Positions 33,482 through 41,479 of a stretch of 64,000 bases of DNA are shown here, in pieces. The number at the start of each line of letters is the position of its first letter. Positions within the stretch are counted from its first letter, which is position 1. Location of the stretch: contig NZ_CP088285.1 of the NCBI RefSeq assembly GCF_011516645.4, forward strand, positions 2,870,501-2,934,500, given 5' to 3'. The notes beneath the pieces are model-generated. The model ran no database searches. It was not told the origin of the DNA and saw only the letters and a list, made by a program, of their open reading frames with translations. Made by a program: the position numbers and the translations under genes. This DNA comes from Bradyrhizobium septentrionale. GTDB taxonomy: Bacteria > Pseudomonadota > Alphaproteobacteria > Rhizobiales > Xanthobacteraceae.

Positions 33482-35431
33482 TCAACTAACAAGAGGAAGC
33501 CTGATCCTAAACGACGCGCCACCGTGATCCCTATTTCTCGCTGATATCAGCCCCTTGTGTGCCACGATGATAGTGCGCGCGATGGATAGTCCCATCCCCA
33601 TGCCTTCGGCCTTGCTGGTGTAGAACGGCGCGAAGACCCTTTCTAGTTTGTCTTCGGGAATGCCTGGACCATGATCTGACACGGATAGCTGAGCGAAGCT
33701 TTCGACCCGCGAAGTTCGGATGCTGATGATGCGATTTTCGCTCGGCATGTCCTTCATCGCGTCGATCCCGTTCACGACAAGGTTCAGAATGACTTGTTGA
33801 AGCTGGATGCGGTCGCCGAGCACCGGAAGCGCACCCGGCGTTATCACGCCGATCAACTCGGCCTTTCGCGCGACAGCCAACGCCGAGAGAAATTCGATGG
33901 TTTCCCGCGCGACGTCATTGAGGTCGAGACGTTTCAGTTCGAAGGGTGCCCTTTTCAGAAGGCTGCGCATACTCCGGATGACCTCGTTAGCGCGCCGGTC
34001 ATCGTTCAAAATATCGTCCACAATCTCGTTCAGTTCGGAAATGTCAGGGCTGGGAGATTGCAGGATTACCTTTGCGGTCTCGGCATTGGTCAGAATGGAC
34101 CCGAGCGGCTGGTTGATTTCATGAGCGATTGAGGCGGTCAGTTCACCAGCAGTCGAGAAGCGATTGACATGAGCAAGTTCAGCCATGCGCTGCCGCGCCT
34201 GCACTTCGGCAAGTTGACGCCGACGATGCTCACGCAGCAGGACCGAGATAAACCCGATCTGTATCAGAAGAACCGCGACGATGGATGCGATCTGCCACCT
34301 ATACCGCTCCCAAACCGTTGGCTGTCGGAAGTAGACGGTGCTGCCAATAGGCAGGTTACTGTCGCTGATCCCAAACCGCTGCATTTGCCGCCAGTCAAAT
34401 TTTGGCGACGCGTATTCAATGGCCGGAGTTTTGATATTGCCTGCTTTTTCTCCCTCAAGGATGCGAATGGCAACGGCTGCGGCTATCCGCCCTCCCTCAA
34501 GCGGAGAGAACATCGGTCCGCCAACGACATTCTCTCCGAAAAAAGAACCATCGAAAGAGAAAATCGGCGCGCTGGCTGAGGCAGCGAGCTTATTCAGAGC
34601 ATTGCCCGTTTCGTGTGTTATCCCTGCCGCATCGACATTCATTAGAACAAAGAAGATTGCGGTATGAGGCGGAAGATGTTCTGCTTTCTTAAGAAGCTCG
34701 TCGAATGGAAGTTCATCGTACCATTTTAGCTCGACCCGGCCCGCGAGTGGCGCGAGTTCTCGACGCATTTCTTCCGTCCAAAATCGCTCTATTTGGGAAG
34801 TGCCGTTTACAATTGCGATGGTCTTTGTGTCGGGCAAGACGCGCATGATATTCTCGAAGAGAAACGGAACATCATTCGTGGCCGACACTACAGCGTCATT
34901 ATCCGTCAGTTTTTCATATTGAACTAAGCGCTGGTCTACGGCTGTAATGATCATCGGCACCATTGGAAAAATAAGCTGACGATGGCGCTGGATGAAACTG
35001 GCTGCCGGTGCGCCGAGGGCCACGATAAGGTCGGGCGGATGGTCCGTGTAGAGGGTGCTAAGGTACTCAACGACGGCACCTTCCAATTTTTCCTGAGATT
35101 GGCCGGCATTCACAAGTGAATGTTCCAGAAATTCCACCGAACTCTGCGAGCGCAGGTCTATTTCTGTGCGAATGGCCTGAGCGTAGTCGCTGCAAGGTTT
35201 GGAACGAGGACCGAATGAATGCAGCATCAGAACTCGTTTGGGCCCTGGATCAGCCGCCTGACTTTGACCCAGCGTCGCCAGCAAAAATGCGACCGCCAGC
35301 GCAGCGGCGAAGGTCCACGTGCAAGATCGCCATGATAAGGCAACTAGCCAAAACTGCATTGCTGTCTTACCGCGACGATGGCCCGCGCCTGATCGAGCGA
35401 CCAGAACCGCTACGGACTGTCGCCCTGCCAT
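33482..35431 (-). CDS. Sensor histidine kinase with periplasmic ABC-substrate-binding-like domain
   Basis: From ATG 35431 (GAGGAAGG upstream) the product has 649 residues. A signal anchor (FAAALAVAFLLATLG) leads into a periplasmic domain of the ABC substrate-binding type (VLMLHSFGPRSKPCSDYAQA; DLIVALGAPAASFIQRHR; GGRIAAAVAIRILEGEKAG). A membrane helix lies at about 380-400. The kinase follows with H437 in SIAHEINQPLGSI, N-box NLVVNGIDAM, and G boxes DHGPGIP and GMGMGLSIA. No receiver or partner regulator gene is adjacent. It starts 13 bp after the stop of the outer-membrane protein gene and is likely its operon partner. Confidence 0.93.
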   Translation of the reverse strand: MAGRQSVAVLVARSGAGHRRGKTAMQFWLVALSWRSCTWTFAAALAVAFLLATLGQSQAADPGPKRVLMLHSFGPRSKPCSDYAQAIRTEIDLRSQSSVEFLEHSLVNAGQSQEKLEGAVVEYLSTLYTDHPPDLIVALGAPAASFIQRHRQLIFPMVPMIITAVDQRLVQYEKLTDNDAVVSATNDVPFLFENIMRVLPDTKTIAIVNGTSQIERFWTEEMRRELAPLAGRVELKWYDELPFDELLKKAEHLPPHTAIFFVLMNVDAAGITHETGNALNKLAASASAPIFSFDGSFFGENVVGGPMFSPLEGGRIAAAVAIRILEGEKAGNIKTPAIEYASPKFDWRQMQRFGISDSNLPIGSTVYFRQPTVWERYRWQIASIVAVLLIQIGFISVLLREHRRRQLAEVQARQRMAELAHVNRFSTAGELTASIAHEINQPLGSILTNAETAKVILQSPSPDISELNEIVDDILNDDRRANEVIRSMRSLLKRAPFELKRLDLNDVARETIEFLSALAVARKAELIGVITPGALPVLGDRIQLQQVILNLVVNGIDAMKDMPSENRIISIRTSRVESFAQLSVSDHGPGIPEDKLERVFAPFYTSKAEGMGMGLSIARTIIVAHKGLISARNRDHGGASFRIRLPLVS

Positions 35432-35444
35432 ACGACATCCTTCC

Positions 35445-36452
35445 TCAATATCCGTCGCCCCAACGATACTGCCATGCGATAGCAACTGCCGTCAGTTCGC
35501 TTCCTGTGCGGGTCGTGATGCCGGTACTGGCAGAGAGCTTGAGTGAGTTCTGTCGATTGATCGGCAAGGCGACCGTCAAGCCAGCTCGCGTTATCGCCTG
35601 CTCGTTATCACTTTTGACGCCGTTGAGGGCCGTGCGGCCGCCCGCGAAATAGAGCCCGTCCAGCGCCATCCATACGCCGGACTGAAACGTGTAGATGACA
35701 TGTCCCTGCACGGCATAGATCGGAGCCTGCGAGAACGTATTGCCGCCGAAGAAGTCGGTGTTGTTGCTGAAGAAAGTTACGCTTGGGGCTAGCTCGACGG
35801 TCCATGGACCCCATGCCTTTGAAATCCCGAACTCGGGCCGGAATGACCAGCGATTTCCGCCTAGGTTGAGCAGCTTCGTGTTGTCATACTGCCCGACCGG
35901 CGCGGAGACCTGCATGCTTACTCCGACGATTAGATCCTGCCGATAGCTGGCGAATTCCTTCGCCGAGAGCGCGGGTGCCCCAAACAAGTTGACCGAGAAG
36001 CGAAATCGCGGATCGCCCAAGCCCAACGTCTCCCGCTCGCGCGGCTCACCGTTCACGAGGCCATGCGCGGCGAAGGATGATGTCGGCACGATCACATCAA
36101 GCTTGGCAGACTGGCCCGCAAGCTCGAAGGACCGAACATAGGCCAGCACCCCGGTGTCGGAGCGGAATGTAGTGTCGGCAATCGCCGTGTTAGGATCGAA
36201 CGCGAGCTTGCCTTGCGAGTAAGCGTAACCTGCGATCAGAAAATTCAACCCGATAGGCGTATTAGAGTAGGATCGCGGCTCTGCCTCCTGTGCCTTCGCA
36301 TTGGAGACCACGGACAAAGCGGCGATCATTCCGTATGCCAAGCAGAGAGAGAGCCGGCTTGCGACACGCGCTTCAGGCGCATCGGAGCTTGCGTCGACCA
36401 CAACGGGCGCATCACTGACCGTCAATTGCACCCCAACGCCATGCCGGTTCAT
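35445..36452 (-). CDS. Outer-membrane transporter, phenol-degradation MetA type
   Basis: The 335-residue protein has a basic N-end, a signal segment (LCLAYGMIAALSVVSNAKAQ) and a beta-rich body. The order GLNFLIAGYAYSQGKLAFDP, LDVIVPTSSFAAHG, GLGDPRFRFSVNLFGAPA, GVSMQVSAPVGQYD and PEFGISKAWGPWTVELAPSV is that of the Phenol_MetA_deg barrel family, which forms outer-membrane uptake channels for hydrophobic compounds. It precedes a sensor kinase gene by 13 bp. The start could lie further in; ATG 36452 leaves about 34 residues before the signal segment. Confidence 0.85.
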   Translation of the reverse strand: MNRHGVGVQLTVSDAPVVVDASSDAPEARVASRLSLCLAYGMIAALSVVSNAKAQEAEPRSYSNTPIGLNFLIAGYAYSQGKLAFDPNTAIADTTFRSDTGVLAYVRSFELAGQSAKLDVIVPTSSFAAHGLVNGEPRERETLGLGDPRFRFSVNLFGAPALSAKEFASYRQDLIVGVSMQVSAPVGQYDNTKLLNLGGNRWSFRPEFGISKAWGPWTVELAPSVTFFSNNTDFFGGNTFSQAPIYAVQGHVIYTFQSGVWMALDGLYFAGGRTALNGVKSDNEQAITRAGLTVALPINRQNSLKLSASTGITTRTGSELTAVAIAWQYRWGDGY

Positions 36453-36798
36453 CGAAGCATCCTACCAAGCGACCCTGTCGGTTCAAGGGATCGAACGGTC
36501 CATTGGCAACCTTCGTCATCGTTTTATGCTTCAGGCACGAGGAGCTACGCAAAGGCCCAGGGATCTATCTCGCCGAAATCGGTATCCGGGGTAGCGCGGT
36601 CCCCGCATAAGTTGCGCCTCGACAGGACCCTTAAGGAACGATGACGAACATCCGGCATCGCAGCGCCCTCGCCCGTTCTCGGTAGGACTACAGAGAGGCC
36701 CTATTCACTGTTCTAGGCATATAAGTTTCGACAGGTCGCAATGCGTTTCATGACCCAAATCAACGAGCGGACCGGCCACAGCTTCAAACGTTCACAGC
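36453..36798. other. Intergenic region upstream of microprotein copy 2
   Basis: About 345 bp between the outer-membrane transporter gene and the second microprotein block. No gene seen. It contains the transporter promoter and the degraded FixK-like site at 36750-36763. Confidence 0.4.
36750..36763 (+). promoter_or_regulatory. Degraded FixK/FNR-like site
   Basis: ATGACCCAAATCAA differs from the copy 1 box (TTGATCCAAATCAA) at two positions, both in the left half-site. It lies 35 bp before the microprotein gene at 36799. Confidence 0.5.
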
Positions 36799-36882
36799 AT
36801 GAAATGGGATCGGATAACGATGGCTGGCTGCGTCTCAATCGCACTTTCCGTGCTGATCCTGATTGTCATCTTCACAATGTAG
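36799..36882 (+). CDS. 27-residue single-helix membrane microprotein (MKWD family, copy 2)
   Basis: The 27-codon frame reads MKWDRITMAGCVSIALSVLI and LIVIFTM. Length, MKWD start, AGC and IALSVL are shared with the copy at 24733; changes in the helix are hydrophobic-for-hydrophobic. Its presumed FixK box is degraded, so this copy may be expressed differently or not at all. Confidence 0.55.
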   Translation: MKWDRITMAGCVSIALSVLILIVIFTM

Positions 36883-37018
36883 CCGAGCGCCTTCCGGCGC
36901 TCTCCGTGGGTGAACGGAGTTCCGGTGATATAACTTTTATGGCTTGGCACAAACTGCACTGGCGTTACCGAGTTTTCCCGGCTTACGTCTTCAACCTAAA
37001 AGAGAGGACGGTTGCGTT

Positions 37019-37111
37019 ATGCCGGACGACCTACTCTACAAGGTGCTCGCTGTAGTTTTCGGGCTTTGCCCTGTCGCACTGGCAGCCGCCGTTATGTTTA
37101 TTTCAGGGTAA
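37019..37111 (+). CDS. 30-residue single-helix membrane microprotein (MPE family, copy 2)
   Basis: The 30-codon frame reads MPDDLLYKVLAVVFGLCPVA and LAAAVMFISG: acidic start, one helix. AGAGAGG lies about 11 bp upstream. It corresponds to the 27-residue frame at 24912 (shared MP, acidic residue, Y, G-x-C and VAL). A terminator-like hairpin is 100 bp downstream. Confidence 0.55.
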   Translation: MPDDLLYKVLAVVFGLCPVALAAAVMFISG

Positions 37112-37209
37112 TTCCCCGCAACCTGGCCCGACCGACCACCCGGGCCGGTAGATGGCCCCAGTACCGGCCCCGTGGCCCCAAAAAAGGTGTTGCCGGAGCG
37201 CTCGACCAG

Positions 37210-37240
37210 AGGCCGCCTCAGTTGGCGGCTTCTTTCATTT
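37210..37240 (+). terminator. Terminator-like hairpin
   Basis: GCCGCC (37212-37217) pairs with GGCGGC (37224-37229) around TCAGTT and is followed by TTCTTTCATTT. It could end transcription of microprotein copy 2. Confidence 0.6.
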
Positions 37241-37255
37241 ATTGACGCGATCCCA

Positions 37256-37370
37256 TGTCGCCTCTTGGCCTTTTTCGGAAGTGCCGCGCGGGCTATCGAA
37301 AGTCCGGTGTCGGGGTGAAGCGGACGCTACTGTTGCGTGTTCCGACTTCCGTGTTTGACCCAAAGGCGAC
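37256..37370 (+). repeat. MITE-like element, copy 1
   Basis: The 115-bp unit starts TGTCGCCTCTTGG and ends CCAAAGGCGAC, imperfect terminal inverted repeats. The inside (TTTTCGGAAGTGCCGCG, CTATCGAAAGTCCGGTGTCG, GTTCCGACTTCC) is shared with 39021-39138 in the same orientation. It encodes nothing obvious. Confidence 0.75.
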
Positions 37371-37459
37371 AATCCATCCTTTCAGGCAGCCGCGCGCACT
37401 GGCGATGAAATTGACCAGCGCGGTGCTCGTACCTGCGGGTGGCCGCTATCTCGGTCGTT

Positions 37460-38908
37460 CTATGCGACCCGCTTTATGCCGGGCGGCTGCCATGTCCCTT
37501 CGCCCGGAGGCAAGATCGAAGGTGCTTCGGTCTTCGGCCAGTAGAGCCGCATGACAAGGTAAATCGTGTCGTTTGGAGCAGGCAGCCAGTTGGATTCCTT
37601 GTCGGCGCCCGGCGATTTGGCCTGGATGTAAAGCGTGAGCGACCCGTCCGCATTTGTCTTCATGGTCGGCAACATCGGCGAGTTGATCAGATAACGGTTG
37701 ATCGGGTTTTCGATCAGCAACTGTGACTTGCCGTCATACATGGTCACCGACCAGAAGGCATTCACCGGCGGCAACTGCCCCGCGGGGAATGTCAGCGTGT
37801 AATTATTCTTGCTGCCGTCGAGCGTCTGACCGTCGCTGTCGGTGCGCCTGGCGGGATACATCGCCTCCACTGCGTCGTTGCCGTATATGCCACCCTTCGC
37901 GCCGGCAGCGCGCTTCAACCAATCGCCGTTGTAAAAAGCACTGTCGCCGAACAGCGAACTGACCCGCCAGCCGTTGATTTCCTTGCCGGCAACATTGGCC
38001 AGATATTCGGCGATCTTCTTCTCGCCTTCCTTCATGCCCAAACCGACTTCGACTTTTTGCTCCAACGGCAGGTCCTTGAAGTTGAAGGTTTTGCCGGGTC
38101 CGACGCCGATACTGGCAAGCTGCGCGCGTATCTCCTTTTCGTTCTCCTGCGGCGGGGCGAATTGCAGCGCGAAGTCGAGAAACTCGAAGAAGTTCGTCTT
38201 CGCGAGTTCCGTGTTGATTTTCGGAAAGTCGATGGCTGGCGCAGCAGCCGTGGTCATCGGCTGCTTCAGGTAGTCGGACAGCGTCTGTGCCTTGTAGCCC
38301 GCCTGGACCTTCTTCACGCCGTCGAGGTCGTCAGCACTGAATAGCTGGGTGCGATAGCCCGCCAATGAAAATTGTGTGCTCGACCGGAACACCTTCTTGA
38401 TGCCGGGCGGGGTCGTGCCCTTCCAGTCCGGCCCGACCACCATGTAATCGCCGGCCTCGCTTCCCGTGGCACGGCTGCCGATATAGCCGTAATTATAGGT
38501 ATTGCCGTCGCAGAGCATGACCGAGTAGTAGCGCTTGGGGTCCACCGCCGGGACCGAAAGGACGAAAGGCTCTGCCCTCAGGTCCATCCACACGAACGAG
38601 TAAGGGGTGTCGCTGTTCGGCGTGACAATAGCGGTGTCCTTGTAGGTGAAGACGTTGGGCTCGTTCTTGATCTGATTGAAGGGGGCTTTGAACTGCCCCG
38701 AATTGCGATCGACGGCGTACTCGTACATGACCCCGTAGTTCATCACGATTGGCAGGCCATAGATGAAACCTGCTTCCGCAATGTCTTTTGCCTTGAAAAA
38801 CCCAGGACGGTCGGCGCTCGTCTGTGCGTGCACTGGGACGGACTTCGCCGTTGAGGCAGTGATTGCAGCCAAGGCGGCCGAACGAAGAAGATCGCGTTTC
38901 GTCAGCAT
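37460..38908 (-). CDS. DUF1254/DUF1214 domain exported protein
   Basis: From ATG 38908 (AAGGAGTG upstream) the protein has 482 residues. A signal peptide with KRDLL (MLTKRDLLRSAALAAITAST) is followed by a DUF1254 domain (NVFTYKDTAIVTPNSDTPYS, VWMDLRAEPFVLSVP) and a C-terminal DUF1214 domain (FWSVTMYDGKSQLLIENPIN, SNWLPAP). These secreted proteins are widespread; no reaction is established. The gene stands alone between two direct copies of a MITE-like element. Confidence 0.9.
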   Translation of the reverse strand: MLTKRDLLRSAALAAITASTAKSVPVHAQTSADRPGFFKAKDIAEAGFIYGLPIVMNYGVMYEYAVDRNSGQFKAPFNQIKNEPNVFTYKDTAIVTPNSDTPYSFVWMDLRAEPFVLSVPAVDPKRYYSVMLCDGNTYNYGYIGSRATGSEAGDYMVVGPDWKGTTPPGIKKVFRSSTQFSLAGYRTQLFSADDLDGVKKVQAGYKAQTLSDYLKQPMTTAAAPAIDFPKINTELAKTNFFEFLDFALQFAPPQENEKEIRAQLASIGVGPGKTFNFKDLPLEQKVEVGLGMKEGEKKIAEYLANVAGKEINGWRVSSLFGDSAFYNGDWLKRAAGAKGGIYGNDAVEAMYPARRTDSDGQTLDGSKNNYTLTFPAGQLPPVNAFWSVTMYDGKSQLLIENPINRYLINSPMLPTMKTNADGSLTLYIQAKSPGADKESNWLPAPNDTIYLVMRLYWPKTEAPSILPPGEGTWQPPGIKRVA

Positions 38909-39020
38909 TTGAACACTCCTTCCGATTTTGCGACTTGAGCTCAACGTAGACTGGCACGACAAAAGTTAGGCGCACCCTGCGGGTAGGTCTATGCAAAATC
39001 AAGCAATCCGTCAGGCTGGA

Positions 39021-39138
39021 TGTCCGTTGTTGGCCCTTTTCGGAAGTGCCGCGCTTGCTATCGAAAGTCCGGTGTCGGGGGTGAAGCGGAACGTTACGGT
39101 TGCGCGTTCCGACTTCCGAGTTTGACCCTAAGCGGACG
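39021..39138 (+). repeat. MITE-like element, copy 2
   Basis: The 118-bp unit starts TGTCCGTTGTTGG and ends CCCTAAGCGGAC, again an inverted pair. It matches copy 1 at 37256-37370 over most of its length, same orientation, with the DUF1254 gene between. Confidence 0.75.
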
Positions 39139-39272
39139 ACCGAGAAAAGTTTGGCTGACTTGCCTGTTACGCAGTCCACAAAATCCGAGCTGTACATTAA
39201 CCTCAGGACCGCGGAGGCGGTCACAAAGTGCCACCGACATTGCTCACCCCCCGCGCCGATCGAGATCGACCC

Positions 39273-39746
39273 TTATCCTGCTTCGCCTTCGACGGCCGGG
39301 ACAAGATTCGCTGCGAGAAAGTCTACGAATGCCCTGAGCTTGGGAGCGAGATGGCGGTTCGACGGCCATAGCACCCGAAGCGGTCCGGAGCGATCGGTGT
39401 AGTCATCGAGCACGGTGACGAGCAGACCTTCGCGAAGTTGCCGGCTTATGGCGAAGTCCGGCATGTAGGCGATACCCAGGCCTTGCTCGGCCATACAGAT
39501 CAGCGGCTCAAGCGTACTTGCCACCGCCGTTTTCGGCAGTTCACTCTCGATGCCGGCATGCTCGCCCCGCAGCGGCCATCGCTCGAACTTTCCGCTGGTC
39601 GGAAACTTGTGGTGCAGACAGGCATGAGCCCTGAGGTCGTCGGGGGTCAGAGGGACACCCTTGGCCGCCAGATAGGCCGGGGCAGCCACGAGGCGCCGAC
39701 GATATGTGCCCAAGGCCCTGGACATCATCCGAGTGCAATCAACGGA
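39273..39746 (-). pseudogene. LysR-type regulator, C-terminal part only
   Basis: The sequence from RMMSRALGTYRRRLVAAPAY to the end is the second half of a LysR effector-binding domain (LTPDDLRAHACLHHKFPTSG, MAEQGLGIAYMPDFAISRQL, LRAFVDFLAANL). The DNA-binding domain and first half of the effector domain are missing. Similarity stops near 39746, next to the start of the unknown operon at 39761, so a junction lies there. Confidence 0.85.
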
Positions 39747-39760
39747 CATGATGAGCTCCA

Positions 39761-40330
39761 ATGAAGCCACGTGGACAATTGATCATCGATGAATTCGAGC
39801 TGCTGCGAAGTGTGGCTGGGAAATCTGGATTGCAGCTGCCCCCAGAGATCACGCAGCAGAAGCAGCATCTCCGCAAACGCGACCAACTATTCAAAAAGCT
39901 CAAGCTGGACCCCAATAACGAGCATCATGTCGCCTTCCTATGCTCGATTGTTTACGACCATTTATACCTCAATAAGCCGTCCGCTACAGAGATCAAGTTT
40001 GGAGACGATAAGGATTTTGACGTGCTTGAACGATTCATAAGGTTCGCGAAGTCGAGCCAATTGAAACGTCCTAGTGTTATCCGCCGTCACTTCATCAAGA
40101 AGGATGAGGCAGTGCATGCGGAGCACGGCAACGATACTTCAGCTGATCGTTTCCGCATGCGGCTTAATCGTGCAGCGAAGAAGGCGATTGCCGGGCAAAT
40201 GAAGTTGACTGCAAAGCGTAAAGCGCGGCTGCAGATCATATTGCCTGAAGTGAAGAAGTTCTTTGGCTCGTCGTACGAAGTTGAACAAGGAGGATCTCCC
40301 ATGTTCGAGAGTCTTGCTCTACCGGATTGA
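39761..40330 (+). CDS. Unknown protein A of a three-gene operon
   Basis: The 189-residue product starts MKPRGQLIIDEFELLRSVAG, is mostly helical and charged (ITQQKQHLRKRDQLFKKLKL), and ends with a basic region (RLNRAAKKAIAGQMKLTAKR). It has no signal peptide or membrane segment. I do not recognise any domain. Base composition is visibly more A+T-rich than the core genes. It begins just after the LysR remnant, which points to a separately acquired segment. Confidence 0.7.
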   Translation: MKPRGQLIIDEFELLRSVAGKSGLQLPPEITQQKQHLRKRDQLFKKLKLDPNNEHHVAFLCSIVYDHLYLNKPSATEIKFGDDKDFDVLERFIRFAKSSQLKRPSVIRRHFIKKDEAVHAEHGNDTSADRFRMRLNRAAKKAIAGQMKLTAKRKARLQIILPEVKKFFGSSYEVEQGGSPMFESLALPD

Positions 40331-40414
40331 GTTTTGCTCCGCTGCTTTTAATTCGTCCTCCTGTGTGCGGCCTGTGACGGCCGAATTTATCATATGACAG
40401 GAGACGAGATACGA

Positions 40415-40756
40415 ATGACCAATCGAGGTAAAGGACCGCTGGCCGGATGGCGTGGCAGTTTGGAAGAGACGACAGACACGTTTGATATCGAGACGTTTCT
40501 GAAGACGGATGGGCCTAAGTCCGCACAGGAGTTTGCTGATCTTACGCGAGCGATTGCCGAGGGCGGAACGTTCGGGGACTATCGGCGAGTTGAAACAGAG
40601 GACTCCGAGCGCGAGAATTTCTTCGTGTACGGGCCGAACAGCATCCTCTTCCTGAAAAAGGTGGACCGTTCCAGGCTCGTGCAGGCGATTGAAGCGCTTC
40701 GGTTCGTACGCGACGCGGCCGCACAGCAGTATAACTCAAGGCAGGCGGTGGAGTGA
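40415..40756 (+). CDS. Unknown protein B of a three-gene operon
   Basis: The 113-residue acidic product begins MTNRGKGPLAGWRGSLEETT and has FLKTDGPKSAQEFADLTRAI and FFVYGPNSILFLKKVDRSRL. ATG 40415 follows AGGAG by 10 bases and is preferred to ATG 40394. Its TGA overlaps the next ATG (TGATG), so B and C are translationally coupled. No domain recognised; the size and acidity would fit a small partner or immunity-type protein, but that is a guess. Confidence 0.7.
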   Translation: MTNRGKGPLAGWRGSLEETTDTFDIETFLKTDGPKSAQEFADLTRAIAEGGTFGDYRRVETEDSERENFFVYGPNSILFLKKVDRSRLVQAIEALRFVRDAAAQQYNSRQAVE

Positions 40757-41286
40757 TGGCCGACCCCTTTGTCTCGTTGCTTGGCGGATTGCCCAAGCTG
40801 AAACAAGCAGCACACTCGTCTGATCCAGTAAAATACACTTGCTCGGTAACAATGGGAGGTGATCGAAAGGATTTCCTGCGGTTGCCGGAGTCTGTCGCAC
40901 GCATCGTCGTTACGATTGGGTGCAACAACGGTTGGGTCATCGAGGAAGAAGAGCCGTTGCAGCGTACACTACGTAGCGTTTTGCAGGCCGTCTCGGAGAC
41001 AGATCTTCGTGGGCCAGATCTGAGCTTCGTGCCATTTATCGTAGTATTGGAGCGGACGCCCGTAGGGGCATGCTACACAATCCTCTGTCAATACAGGAAC
41101 GAAGCGGCCCTTGAGCGATATCACGACATAACTTCGGCAATGTTTGAACGGCTCGCTGCAGAGCACTCAATACCCGAGGACCTGCTTTGGGTGTCCACGA
41201 CGGATGTCGATAGTAGCGAGTTCGCTCACTTGATGGTTCGTACGGCTGGTCGGGATGAAGGTCCTTTCCCGCTATACCCACGGTAG
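40756..41286 (+). CDS. Unknown protein C of a three-gene operon
   Basis: The 176-residue product begins MADPFVSLLGGLPKLKQAAH. It contains a beta-rich stretch (FLRLPESVARIVVTIGCNNG; FVPFIVVLERTPVGACYTIL), a helix (ERYHDITSAMFERLAAEHSI) and the end FAHLMVRTAGRDEGPFPLYP. It is soluble with no signal peptide. No family recognised. It ends 13 bp before a strong terminator, so it closes the operon. Confidence 0.7.
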   Translation: MADPFVSLLGGLPKLKQAAHSSDPVKYTCSVTMGGDRKDFLRLPESVARIVVTIGCNNGWVIEEEEPLQRTLRSVLQAVSETDLRGPDLSFVPFIVVLERTPVGACYTILCQYRNEAALERYHDITSAMFERLAAEHSIPEDLLWVSTTDVDSSEFAHLMVRTAGRDEGPFPLYPR

Positions 41287-41298
41287 ACATCACACGAC

Positions 41299-41333
41299 CT
41301 TCGCCCGTAACTAACTATTCGGGCGAAGTTCTT
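41299..41333. terminator. Rho-independent terminator, probably bidirectional
   Basis: CTTCGCCCG (41299-41307) pairs perfectly with CGGGCGAAG (41320-41328) around a 12-base loop, followed by TTCTTC. It ends the unknown three-gene operon and overlaps the stop codon of the minus-strand zinc-ribbon ORF. Confidence 0.8.
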
Positions 41334-41469
41334 CGCTCGACCGGATCATTGGCATCAATCGATTTGAATCAGAGCGGCCGCAACCGAGACAACGTGCACC
41401 GTTCCATGGAGTGACGTCACCGCAATTGGGGCACAGCGATGAAGGATGCGTCGTGGCCTCAGAGGGCAT
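41311..41469 (-). CDS. Small zinc-ribbon protein
   Basis: A 52-codon minus-strand frame from ATG 41469 reads MPSEATTHPSSLCPNCGDVT, then PWNGARCLGCGRSDSNR and a short tail. The two knuckles CPNC and CLGC (C13/C16 and C27/C30) would bind one zinc. It lies next to the decayed HNH nuclease gene and may once have been its partner or its C-terminal end. Confidence 0.55.
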   Translation of the reverse strand: MPSEATTHPSSLCPNCGDVTPWNGARCLGCGRSDSNRLMPMIRSSEELRPNS

Positions 41470-41479
41470 GTGGTCTGGA

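Larger units (their letters stand above)
36700..37162 (+). repeat. Duplicated microprotein block, copy 2
   Basis: It begins CCCTATTCACTGTTCTAGGC and ends near AGATGGCCCCAGTA, matching 24636-25040. Both microprotein genes are kept, with substitutions that preserve the reading frames and the hydrophobic helices. Confidence 0.75.
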
